A stretch of 64,000 bases of DNA from Variovorax sp. PBL-E5 (GTDB taxonomy: Bacteria; Pseudomonadota; Gammaproteobacteria; Burkholderiales; Burkholderiaceae_C): contig NZ_LR594671.1 in assembly GCF_901827185.1 (NCBI RefSeq), positions 5,388,001-5,452,000 of the forward strand. Reading direction: 5' to 3'. Each line of letters starts with the position of its first letter. The stretch's first letter is position 1. The notes under the pieces were generated by a model. It did no database searches. It worked only from the letters and a program-made list of their open reading frames with translations, and was not told where the DNA came from. Shown here piece after piece: positions 45,155-54,887 of the stretch. The position numbers were made by a program, and so were the translations under genes.

Positions 45155-46048
45155 TCAGACCTCGCGCAGCCCGCGGCGGCCGAAGAGGCCGAACGGACGC
45201 ACCAGCAACACCACCAGCACCACGCCCAGCAAGAGCAGTTGGCGATAGCCCGGCGTGAGCTGGACCGAGCTGATGCTCTCCACGCAGCCGAGCATCAGCC
45301 CGGCGGCCAGCGCGCCCCAGTTGCTGCCCACGCCGCCGATCGCCAGCACCATGAAGCCCTTCACCAGCAGGCCGAGGCCGATCGTGGTGCTCGCCAGCAG
45401 CAGCGGCGCGGCGACCACGCCGGTCAGCGCCGCATAGGCGGCCGCGAGGGCGAAGGAGGTCATGGTCAGGCGCGATGGGCTGATGCCGTTGAGGCGCGCG
45501 GCGTCGCGGTCCTCGGCCACGGCCAGCACCGCCTTGCCGGCCAGCGTGTGGCGGTAGACCCATTCGACCAGCGCGATGCTCGCGGCGGCGATGAGGATCA
45601 CCGCCACCTGCTGGGTGGAGAAGGTGAGCGAGCCCCATTGCACGGTGTCGAGGGTCGCGCCCGGCACCGGCGGCACCACCTGCGCGTCGGAGCCCCAGAC
45701 ATGGTCGCCGACGTTGATGACGATGATCGAGAAAGCCAGCGTGCTGATGATCCAGCCGTGGTGATGCGAGGGCCGCCGAATGAGCGTGGCCACCGCCACG
45801 CGTTCCTCGAACAGGCCGATCGCGGCCACCACCGCCATCACGCCGATGATCGCCAGCGCCCAGGGGATGTGCTTTTGCGTCATCAGCGCCCACGCGAACA
45901 TCGAGCCCAGCATCACCAGCTCGCCCTGGGCCATGTTGAACACGTTGGTCGGCTTGTAGGCGATGTTGAAGCTGACCGCGACCATCGCGTAGATGGCGCC
46001 CATCGTCAGGCCCGTGGTCAACAGCGCGAGCAGATCCTCGAGCAGCAT
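45155..46048 (-). CDS. ABC transporter permease, LivH type
   Basis: The 297-residue inner-membrane permease starts MLLEDLLALLTTGLTMGAIYAMVAVSFNIAY. It contains NVFNMAQGELVMLGSMFAW, the LivH hallmark region, and FMVLAIGGVGSNWGALAAGLMLG near the end, with about eight membrane segments. The C-terminus VRPFGLFGRRGLREV is typical of the family. It lies between the binding-protein gene (1 bp) and the permease–ATPase fusion (4 bp). Confidence 0.94.
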   Translation of the reverse strand: MLLEDLLALLTTGLTMGAIYAMVAVSFNIAYKPTNVFNMAQGELVMLGSMFAWALMTQKHIPWALAIIGVMAVVAAIGLFEERVAVATLIRRPSHHHGWIISTLAFSIIVINVGDHVWGSDAQVVPPVPGATLDTVQWGSLTFSTQQVAVILIAAASIALVEWVYRHTLAGKAVLAVAEDRDAARLNGISPSRLTMTSFALAAAYAALTGVVAAPLLLASTTIGLGLLVKGFMVLAIGGVGSNWGALAAGLMLGCVESISSVQLTPGYRQLLLLGVVLVVLLVRPFGLFGRRGLREV

Positions 46049-46049
46049 C

Positions 46050-47324
46050 TCAGACCCCGGCTGCGCGGCGACGGAACAGTCCGTGGTACTCCTTGCTGAG
46101 CGGCTCCTCCATCGAGTTGGACACCGCCATCGCCACCACGCTCTGGTCGTAGGCCGAGTGGCGCTCCTTCGAGAAGCTCATCTTGCCGTAGAGCCCGTCG
46201 ATCGCGCTCGCGCTGTCGAGCGCATTCTTGATCTGGTCGCTATCCCAGGACTTCGCCTTCTCGACGGCGTACTTGAGCGCATACAGGTAGTCGTAGAACG
46301 GCGTCGTGGCGGCGGGGCCGAGCAAGGCCTCGGACACGTCGTTGGCCAGCAACTTCTTGCAGAAGGCCTTCACGCGTTCCGGCGGCTGCTCGGTGTCGGT
46401 GTAGGTCAGCGAGCGGAAGGTGGCCGCATAGACGTCGTTGTAGCGCGCGCTGTCCGGAATCGCGCCCGGCGTGCCGGCGAACAGCAGCCCCGTGTGCCCG
46501 ACGATCAGGGGCTTCCAGTTCATGCGCGACAGGCCGACCAGCATCTGCGTGATGTCGACGTTGTTCGACACCTGGGCGTCGATCGCCTCGGCGCCGTCGC
46601 TGCGCAGCTTGCGCAGGAAGGGCGTCATGTCAGCGACCTTGATCGGGAAAATCTGCTCCGAGACGATCTGCATGCCGCGCGCGGGCAGCTCCTTCATCAT
46701 CGCGTCCTTCATCGAGACGCCGGCGGCCGAATCCTCGATCAGGAGGCCCACCTTCTTGATGCCGCGCTTTTGCAGCAGCTCCGCGTGCCGGTAGACCTGC
46801 GCCGCCGCGGTGAAGTTGAACTGGTAGTGGTAGGGAAAGCGCGTGCCGTCGCCCATTTCGGTCGCGGTTGCGTAGGCGGCCTGGATGACCTTGGCCGACG
46901 TCGACACCTCGAGCGAGGCCAGCGTCTGCGAACTGCCGATCGGCCCGACGATGATCTTCACGCCCTGATCGACCAGCTTGCGCGTCGCGATCGGCGATTG
47001 CGATGGATTCGCCTGGTCGTCGACCTCGACCTTGACCAGCTTGCGTCCCAGGATACCGCCCGCGGCGTTGATCTCGTCCATCGCGATCTGCCCGGCGAGG
47101 TAGAGCGGCCCGAAGCTGCTCGCGAGCGGCCCGGTGACCGGCTTGATCCATCCGATCTTCACGTCGTCGGTCTGCGCCGACGCGTGCAGCGGCAGCAGCG
47201 ACGTGCCGCTGACGAGGCCGCCGAGCGCGGAGGCCAGGACCGTGCGCCGGTTGACGCCCGAGGAAGTCGAGGAAGTCGAGGAAGTCGAGGAAGTCGAAAA
47301 AGAGGATGTCTGCTCAAAATTCAT
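46050..47324 (-). CDS. ABC transporter substrate-binding protein (Leu/Ile/Val-binding class)
   Basis: The 424-residue periplasmic protein captures the substrate for the importer encoded downstream. It opens MNFEQ and then four STS triplets coded by a 9-bp tandem repeat. A twin-arginine-like export signal follows (VNRRTVLASALGGLVSG...PLHASAQ). The mature part is type I periplasmic-binding: IGWIKPVTGPLASSFGPLYLAG, DEINAAGGILGRKLVKVEVDD, GPIGSSQTLA. A clear AAGGAG precedes ATG 47324. It heads the minus-strand operon and is divergent from a Crp/Fnr gene. Its mature sequence resembles that of the orphan binding protein at 60998. Confidence 0.93.
   Translation of the reverse strand: MNFEQTSSFSTSSTSSTSSTSSGVNRRTVLASALGGLVSGTSLLPLHASAQTDDVKIGWIKPVTGPLASSFGPLYLAGQIAMDEINAAGGILGRKLVKVEVDDQANPSQSPIATRKLVDQGVKIIVGPIGSSQTLASLEVSTSAKVIQAAYATATEMGDGTRFPYHYQFNFTAAAQVYRHAELLQKRGIKKVGLLIEDSAAGVSMKDAMMKELPARGMQIVSEQIFPIKVADMTPFLRKLRSDGAEAIDAQVSNNVDITQMLVGLSRMNWKPLIVGHTGLLFAGTPGAIPDSARYNDVYAATFRSLTYTDTEQPPERVKAFCKKLLANDVSEALLGPAATTPFYDYLYALKYAVEKAKSWDSDQIKNALDSASAIDGLYGKMSFSKERHSAYDQSVVAMAVSNSMEEPLSKEYHGLFRRRAAGV
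47260..47295. repeat. 9-bp tandem repeat in the binding-protein leader
   Basis: Four exact copies of GAGGAAGTC run in tandem. On the coding (minus) strand they encode four Ser-Thr-Ser triplets just ahead of the export signal. Gain or loss of a unit by slippage would keep the frame and change only the n-region length. Confidence 0.9.
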
Positions 47325-47429
47325 GTCTGTCTCCTTTTGATTTGTGTAGGCGGCTTGATTGCGTCGTGCGCGCCCATCGCCTCATGCATGCGAAGGTTGC
47401 CCGAACGGCGGCGCGGGAAATGTAAAGAG

Positions 47430-47457
47430 TTGACAATTTGCGGGCTTGTCCTAGGCT
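47430..47457 (+). promoter_or_regulatory. Putative sigma-70 promoter of the Crp/Fnr gene
   Basis: TTGACA (47430–47435) is a perfect -35 box, followed after 16 bp by TAGGCT (47452–47457) as a -10 box. Transcription would begin near 47464, about 3 bp before ATG 47467, leaving almost no leader. No ribosome binding site is visible; the bases before ATG are pyrimidine-rich (CTCCTCCTTCC). Confidence 0.5.
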
Positions 47458-47466
47458 CCTCCTTCC

Positions 47467-48138
47467 ATGAAAGTGCCAGCCAGTGTTCAGCGCAACGAAT
47501 GGTTCACGCGACTCGGCGCGGAACTCCAATCCGAGTTCATCCATCGCAGCGTCACGCGCCACTACGCGCTCGGAACCCTGATCTACGCCACGGGCTCGGC
47601 GCCCAACGGCTACCACATCGTGCTGCGCGGCGAGGTCCGGCTCGAACACTATGCAAAGAGCGGCAAGATCGCCTTCTACCAATCGCTGCGCCCGGGCGAC
47701 GGCTTCGGCCTCTTGTCCGAACTCGACAAATCCCCGCGCTTCAGCGACGCGCGCTCGTGGGGCGACACCAGCGTGATGCAGTTGCCGCACGAGGCGCTGC
47801 AGGACCTGTATCGCAAGAATGCGCAGGCGCGCGAGGCCTTCGTCGCGCTCATCTGCGCCAACCTGCACACCACACTCGGGATGCTGGTCGAATCGCACAG
47901 CGCGCCGCCGAAGGCGCAGATCGCCAGCATCCTGGTGGCGACCTTCAGCCGCCATGCCGACGACCCGCGCGGCCAGCCCAAGCTCACCCATGAGGCCGTG
48001 GCAGCCCTGGCGGGTGTGTCGCGTCCGACCGCAAGCAAGGTGCTCCATGAACTCCGTGACCTCGGATTGATCGCGTTGCAATACGGCAAGGTTTCCGTGC
48101 TCGACCTGGCCGGCCTCCAGAAGATCGGCGCCTCCTGA
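47467..48138 (+). CDS. Crp/Fnr family transcriptional regulator
   Basis: The 223-residue regulator has an N-terminal cyclic-nucleotide-binding-like domain (HYALGTLIYATGSAPNGYHIVLRGEVRLEHYAKSG; LRPGDGFGLLSEL). A dimer helix near residues 120–145 leads to a winged helix (LTHEAVAALAGVSRPTASKVLHELRDLGLI). No N-terminal cysteine cluster of the FNR oxygen-sensing kind is present, and the signal is unknown. It is divergent from the importer operon over 142 bp, so it may control it; no clear TGTGA-N6-TCACA or TTGAT-N4-ATCAA box was seen there. The gene converges with an SDR gene 9 bp away. Confidence 0.92.
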   Translation: MKVPASVQRNEWFTRLGAELQSEFIHRSVTRHYALGTLIYATGSAPNGYHIVLRGEVRLEHYAKSGKIAFYQSLRPGDGFGLLSELDKSPRFSDARSWGDTSVMQLPHEALQDLYRKNAQAREAFVALICANLHTTLGMLVESHSAPPKAQIASILVATFSRHADDPRGQPKLTHEAVAALAGVSRPTASKVLHELRDLGLIALQYGKVSVLDLAGLQKIGAS

Positions 48139-48147
48139 CGAAGGCGC

Positions 48148-48930
48148 CTAGCGCGGCGGCATTCGGATCGCGCCGTCGAGCCGTATCGATTCGCCGTTCA
48201 GGTAGACGGTGGACACGATCATGTCCACCACCGCCGCAAATTCTTCCGGCTTTCCGAAACGTTTTGGAAAGGGCACCGATGCCGCCAGCGTCGCCTTGAC
48301 GTTCTCCGGCGCCGCCATCATCAGCGGCGTGGCGAAGATGCCCGGCAGGATGGTGTTCACACGGATGCCGTCGTTCATCAGGTCGCGGGCCACCGTCAGC
48401 GTCAGGCCGACGATGCCGGCCTTCGAGGCGGCATAGGCGGCCTGCCCGACCTGGCCGTCCTGGGCGGCCACGGAGGCGGTGTTGACGATCACGCCGCGCT
48501 CGCCGTCTTCCAGCGGCGCCAGCGTCAGCATGCCCGCCGCAGCCTTGGCCGTGCAGCGGAAGGTGCCCACCAGGTTGATCTGGATCAGCCGATCGAATTC
48601 CGCGATCGGGAAATGCTTCGGCGCGCCGGTCGCGCGATCGATGCTCGCGGTCTTGAACGCGTTGCCGATGCCGGCGCAGTTGACGAAGATGCGCTCCTGC
48701 CCGTGGGCCGCACGCGCCCGGCCGAAGGCGGCATCGACCTGTTCGTCCTGCGTCACGTCGACCCGGCAGAAGACGCCGCCGATCTCGCGCGCCAGCGACT
48801 CGCCGAGTTCGGCGTTCATGTCGAAGATCGAGACCTTCGCCCCCTTGCCCGCGAGCAGGTGCGCAGTCGCGGCGCCCAGACCGGACGCGCCACCGGTGAC
48901 GATGGCGGCGATGTCGGCATCGATGCGCAT
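48148..48930 (-). CDS. SDR family 3-hydroxyacyl-CoA dehydrogenase-like protein
   Basis: The 260-residue short-chain dehydrogenase has the cofactor motif TGGASGLGAA (12–21), NCAGIG (84–89) and the catalytic S153, Y166 and K170 (YAASK). Internal wording (FPIAEFDRLIQINLVGTF; GVIVNTASVAAQDGQVGQAAY; PFPKRFGKPEEFAAVV) matches type-2 3-hydroxyacyl-CoA dehydrogenases (HSD17B10-like). It is the last gene of the eleven-gene minus-strand operon, 10 bp after the thiolase, so oxidation of a 3-hydroxyacyl-CoA before thiolysis is likely. This duplicates a function of the FadB-like enzyme, perhaps for another chain length or stereochemistry. Confidence 0.92.
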   Translation of the reverse strand: MRIDADIAAIVTGGASGLGAATAHLLAGKGAKVSIFDMNAELGESLAREIGGVFCRVDVTQDEQVDAAFGRARAAHGQERIFVNCAGIGNAFKTASIDRATGAPKHFPIAEFDRLIQINLVGTFRCTAKAAAGMLTLAPLEDGERGVIVNTASVAAQDGQVGQAAYAASKAGIVGLTLTVARDLMNDGIRVNTILPGIFATPLMMAAPENVKATLAASVPFPKRFGKPEEFAAVVDMIVSTVYLNGESIRLDGAIRMPPR

Positions 48931-48940
48931 GGCGGCTTCC

Positions 48941-50119
48941 TCAGAGACGCTCGACGATGGTCACGTTCGCCATGCCGCCGCCTTCGCACATCGTCTGAAG
49001 CCCGAAGCGCTTGCCGCGCTGCCGCAGGGCGTTCAGCAGCGTGGTCATCAGCTTGGTGCCGGAGGCGCCCAGCGGATGACCGAGCGCGATCGCGCCGCCG
49101 TTCACGTTCAGCCGCGACGGGTCGGCACCGGTCGCCTGGAGCCAGGCCAGCGGCACGGGCGCGAAGGCCTCGTTGACCTCGTACAGGTCGATGTCGTCGA
49201 TCTTCATGCCGGCCTTCTGCAGGGCGCGCTGCGTCGCGGGGATCGGCGCCTCCAGCATGATCACCGGATCGTGCCCCATGACGCTCATGTGATGGATGCG
49301 GGCCAGCGGCTTCAGGCCCAGCGTCCTCAGGCCGCGCTCGTTGACGACCATCACGCCGCTGGCGCCGTCGCAGATCTGGCTGGCGGTGGCGGCGGTGACG
49401 CGTCCGCCCTCGGCGATCAGCTTGACGGAGGCGATGCTTTCGAGCGTCGCTTCGTAGCGGATGCCCTCGTCGGCAAGATGCATGTCGCCGGTCTCCGCGC
49501 CATCGGCCTGGCGCACGGCCACGGGCACGATCTCGTCCGTGAAGCGCCCCGCCTTCGTCGCCTCGATGGCGCGCCGGTGGCTCTGCAGGGCGAACTCGTC
49601 GAGTTGCAGCTTCGACAGGCCGTAGTTCTTCGCGATCATCTCCGCGCCGGTGAACTGGCTGAACTCGATGTCCGGATAGCGGCGCGCCATCGCCGGCCCG
49701 ACGTAGAAGCCCATGCCGTTCTTCAGCGGCAGGGTCGAGGGCATGCCCATGGGCACGCGCGTCATGCTTTCGACGCCGGACGCGATCACCACGTCCATCG
49801 TTCCCGACATGACGGCCTGCGCCGCGAAATGCAGCGCCTGCTGCGAGGAGCCGCATTGCCGGTCGATCGAGGTGCCGGGCACGCTCTCGGGCAGGCGCGA
49901 GGAAAGGACGGCGTTGCGGGCGATGTTGATGGCCTGCTCTCCGGCCTGATCCACGCAACCCATGATGACGTCGTCGACGGCGGCGGGATCGATGCCCGTC
50001 CGCTCGATCAAGGCATCGAGCACCTGGGCCGCCAGATCGGCCGGGTGCCAGCCGGCGAGCCTGCCGTTGCGGCGCCCCCCGGCCGTGCGCGCGGCCGCGA
50101 CGATGAAAGCTTCTGACAT
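48941..50119 (-). CDS. Acetyl-CoA acyltransferase (thiolase)
   Basis: The thiolase cleaves a 3-oxoacyl-CoA with CoA, the last step of a beta-oxidation turn. The 392-residue protein has the nucleophile C89 (DRQCGSSQQAL), NEAFAPVPLAW, H348 in GGAIALGHPLGASG, and C378 in CEGGGMAN. These are the normal catalytic residues and length. ATG 50119 was chosen (MSEAFIVAAARTAGGRRNGRLAGWHP); the frame continues upstream to 50176. It lies 106 bp after the MaoC-type gene, the widest gap in the operon. Confidence 0.94.
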   Translation of the reverse strand: MSEAFIVAAARTAGGRRNGRLAGWHPADLAAQVLDALIERTGIDPAAVDDVIMGCVDQAGEQAINIARNAVLSSRLPESVPGTSIDRQCGSSQQALHFAAQAVMSGTMDVVIASGVESMTRVPMGMPSTLPLKNGMGFYVGPAMARRYPDIEFSQFTGAEMIAKNYGLSKLQLDEFALQSHRRAIEATKAGRFTDEIVPVAVRQADGAETGDMHLADEGIRYEATLESIASVKLIAEGGRVTAATASQICDGASGVMVVNERGLRTLGLKPLARIHHMSVMGHDPVIMLEAPIPATQRALQKAGMKIDDIDLYEVNEAFAPVPLAWLQATGADPSRLNVNGGAIALGHPLGASGTKLMTTLLNALRQRGKRFGLQTMCEGGGMANVTIVERL

Positions 50120-50225
50120 GGTGAGATTCCCGTGTTCGATTCGATTCGCATCGATTGTTGGGATCGAAGGCCGCACGGGCTTCGTCGAATCGGACGATTT
50201 CGACGAAAAGGAAGCTCGTCGACCC

Positions 50226-51128
50226 TCAGGTCATCTCGGCGAAACCCAGGACGCCGCGGCTCAGCACGAGCTGGCCGGCATCGAGTTCGCGGGTCTCGAA
50301 GACGGCTTCGCCCGCCGCCCGGCGCCAGACGCGGGTTTCGAGCACCGCGCCCGGCTCGACCGCCGCGCTGAAGCGAACGCCCAGCCGAAGCAGCCGTGCC
50401 GGGTCGTCGCCGCACACATGGCGGATCAGGTCGAGCCCGATGCTGCCGAAGGTGCAGGCGCCATGCAGGATGGGGCGCGCGTAGCCCATGCGGCGCGCGA
50501 ATTCGGGATCGAGATGCAGTGGATTGAAATCCCCGCTGAGCCGATAGATCAGCGCGGCGCGGCGCGACAGCCGCGTCACGAAGCGCCAGTCGGGATCCCG
50601 TTCCAGCGCCGGCGTTGCGGCCGGGGACGCCGACCGGGCCGCAGCGGGCTCGACCGTGCCTGAAAAGCCACCGTTGCCGCGCAGCACATAGGAACCGCGC
50701 TCGACGGAAATGAGCCTGCCGTCCTCGGCATGCAGCAGCCGGCGTTCGTACTTCAGCACGGCGCCGGTCTGCGGCCCGCGATCGAGCAGGTCGCAGATGC
50801 GCGTCTCGGCCCTGACGACGCCGCCCGGCGGCAGTGCGCCATGCATCTCGATCGCGACTTCGCCGTGCAGCACGCGGGCCAGATCGATGCCGGTCCGCGG
50901 GTCGCGCAGGAAATCGCTGCCCTCGACACCGAGGATGATGGCCATGGTCGGCAGGACCCGGAGCTGCTTCTCGTAGACGTAGCGCAGCGCAGCGGCGTCG
51001 ACCTCGTTCGCCCCGGCACCGACGCCGACGCCGAGCGCGTAGAGCATGCAGTCGCGCGCCTCATAGCGATGCGAGACCACCTGCACCGGCAAGGCACGCA
51101 ACAGCTCGGCGTCGAGGCGCGGATTCAT
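50226..51128 (-). CDS. MaoC-type (R)-specific enoyl-CoA hydratase, double hot-dog
   Basis: The 300-residue protein has an N-terminal hot-dog half (YALGVGVGAGANEVD; LPTMAIILGVEGSDFL) and a C-terminal MaoC half. The latter carries the hydratase-2 motif YRLSGDFNPLHLDP with D200 and H205, followed by GYARPILHGACTFGSIG. This is the layout of eukaryotic-type hydratase 2, which makes (3R)-hydroxyacyl-CoA, the opposite isomer to that from crotonase-type hydratases. The start overlaps the upstream hydratase stop by 4 bp. Both hydratase kinds in one operon suggest a pathway with mixed stereochemistry or a branched substrate. Confidence 0.9.
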   Translation of the reverse strand: MNPRLDAELLRALPVQVVSHRYEARDCMLYALGVGVGAGANEVDAAALRYVYEKQLRVLPTMAIILGVEGSDFLRDPRTGIDLARVLHGEVAIEMHGALPPGGVVRAETRICDLLDRGPQTGAVLKYERRLLHAEDGRLISVERGSYVLRGNGGFSGTVEPAAARSASPAATPALERDPDWRFVTRLSRRAALIYRLSGDFNPLHLDPEFARRMGYARPILHGACTFGSIGLDLIRHVCGDDPARLLRLGVRFSAAVEPGAVLETRVWRRAAGEAVFETRELDAGQLVLSRGVLGFAEMT

Positions 51129-51923
51129 CGGCTCGGGAATCGCGGCGGACGTTTCTCGAAGAAGGCTTTCACGCCTTCCTGGAAGGTGTCGCGGTCGATC
51201 AATTCGTGCTGCCGCCGCGCCTCGTGGTCGAGCTGCGCCGCGAGATCGTTGTTCTGCGCGGCATCGAACGCACGGCGGATTTCCTGCACGCCCAGCGCCG
51301 GCAGCGCGGCCAGCCGGCGGGCCATGTCGAGCGCCTTGTCGGCCAGCTGGTCGTCGGCCACGCAGCAGGCGATCAGGCCCCACGCCTCGGCCTGCTCGGC
51401 GCCCAGCCGATCGCCGAGCAGCGCCAGCGCGGTGGCGCGCGCCCGGCCCAGCAGGCGCGAGGTGAACCAGGTGCTGCCGGCGTCCGGCACCAGGCCCAGC
51501 TTGGGCATGAAGGGAAGATAGAAGTAGGCGGAGCGCGCCGCGACCACGACATCCGCCGCCAGCGCCAGGCCCACGCCGGCGCCCGCGACCGCCCCCTGCA
51601 CCGCGCAGACCACCGGCACCGGGAGCTCGTGGATCTGCTGGACGATGGGGTTGGTCAACTCCCTCATCATGCGTTCGGTCTGGCCGCCGACGGTCTCGCC
51701 CGGCGCGGCCGTGCCGAGCGAGCCGAGGTCGGCGCCGACGCAGAAGGCCTTGCCGGCCGCCGACATCAGCACGGCCCGCACCGACACGTCGGCCCGCACC
51801 TTGCCCAGCGCGGCAAGCAGTTCGCGCTGCAGGTCGATGCTCAACGCGTTCAGGCGTGCCGCATCCGCGAGCACGATGCGCGCGATGCCGTCCTCGACCG
51901 CGTACTGGATCAGATTGCCTTCT

Positions 51924-51931
<8 letters not shown>
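51125..51931 (-). CDS. Enoyl-CoA isomerase/hydratase, PaaG-like
   Basis: The 268-residue crotonase-fold protein shows AFCVGADLGSLG (62–73), GAVAGAGVGLALAAD and a catalytic acid as D150 in LGLVPDAGSTWF. The first glutamate site is not conserved (Gly121 region). Loss of the first Glu with an Asp in VPDAG is the pattern of PaaG-type isomerases, which shift double bonds in ring-derived or unsaturated CoA esters. It overlaps neighbours on both sides, by 4 and 8 bp. Confidence 0.88.
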
Positions 51932-54065
<2,134 letters not shown>

Positions 54066-54104
54066 CGAGAATGTTCTTTCAGCATGAAACGTTGATGCGG
54101 CCGT

Positions 54105-54887
54105 TCATCGGCCGGTCCAGCGGGGCGGACGTTTTTCCACGAAGGCGCGCGAGCCCTCGATCGCATCCGCGCTGGCGCCGATGCGATCCCACAGTTCCGC
54201 GGACAGGCCGCGCATCGCGTCGGCATCCGTCTCCATCGCCAGCCGCGCCACGCGCAGGCTTTCGCGCACCGCGAGCGGCGCGTTGGCCGCGATGCGGCGC
54301 GCCAGTTCCAGGGCCCGCGCGATGGCCTGCCCGGCCGGCGCGAGCGCGTTCAGCAGGCCGAGCTCGAAGGCCCTGCGCGCATCGATCTCGCTGCCGGTGA
54401 GGATCAGTTCGATGGCCACGCGCGCAGGCAGCGACTGGACCAGCCGATAGAGCCCGCCGCCGGCCGCCGCGAGTCCGCGCGTGACCTCCGGCAGGCCGAG
54501 CGCCGCGCCTTCCTCGGCCACGATCAGGTCGCAGGCCAGCGCGATCTCGCAGCCGCCTGCCAGCGCCCTGCCGTTGAGCGCGGCGATCCAGGGCTTGCGC
54601 CGCGGCGCGTGGACGAAGCCGGCGAAGCCGTTGCCGTCGCGCAGCTGCGAGGCCCGGCCGGCGGCGACTTCCTTCAGGTCGGCACCGGCGCTGAACACAC
54701 TGCCGGCACCGGTCAGCACGACGGCCCGCACGTCGTCGTCTGCATCGAGCGCAGTCACCGCGCGGCCGAGCGCGGCCACGACCGCGCCGTTGATGGCGTT
54801 GCGCGCGGCCGGCCGATTGAGCGTGACGAGCGCGACATGCCCCGGCAGGCGTTCGCAAAGCACGGCCGATGTGTCGGATTCAGTCAT
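54105..54887 (-). CDS. Enoyl-CoA hydratase
   Basis: The 260-residue crotonase-fold protein keeps both catalytic glutamates with the normal spacing: E114 (GRALAGGCEIALACD) and E134 (ALGLPEVTRG). The oxyanion-hole segment is VFSAGADLKEV (64–74). It is thus a standard enoyl-CoA hydratase. ATG 54887 (MTESDTSAVL) overlaps the acyl-CoA dehydrogenase stop by 8 bp; an in-frame GTG/ATG slightly upstream is less likely. Gap to the FadB-like gene is 39 bp. Confidence 0.9.
   Translation of the reverse strand: MTESDTSAVLCERLPGHVALVTLNRPAARNAINGAVVAALGRAVTALDADDDVRAVVLTGAGSVFSAGADLKEVAAGRASQLRDGNGFAGFVHAPRRKPWIAALNGRALAGGCEIALACDLIVAEEGAALGLPEVTRGLAAAGGGLYRLVQSLPARVAIELILTGSEIDARRAFELGLLNALAPAGQAIARALELARRIAANAPLAVRESLRVARLAMETDADAMRGLSAELWDRIGASADAIEGSRAFVEKRPPRWTGR

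Noticed and set aside
47325..47466. CRP or FNR box in the divergent gap
   Set aside because: TTGATTGCG at 47355 has no matching second half; no TGTGA-N6-TCACA was found.
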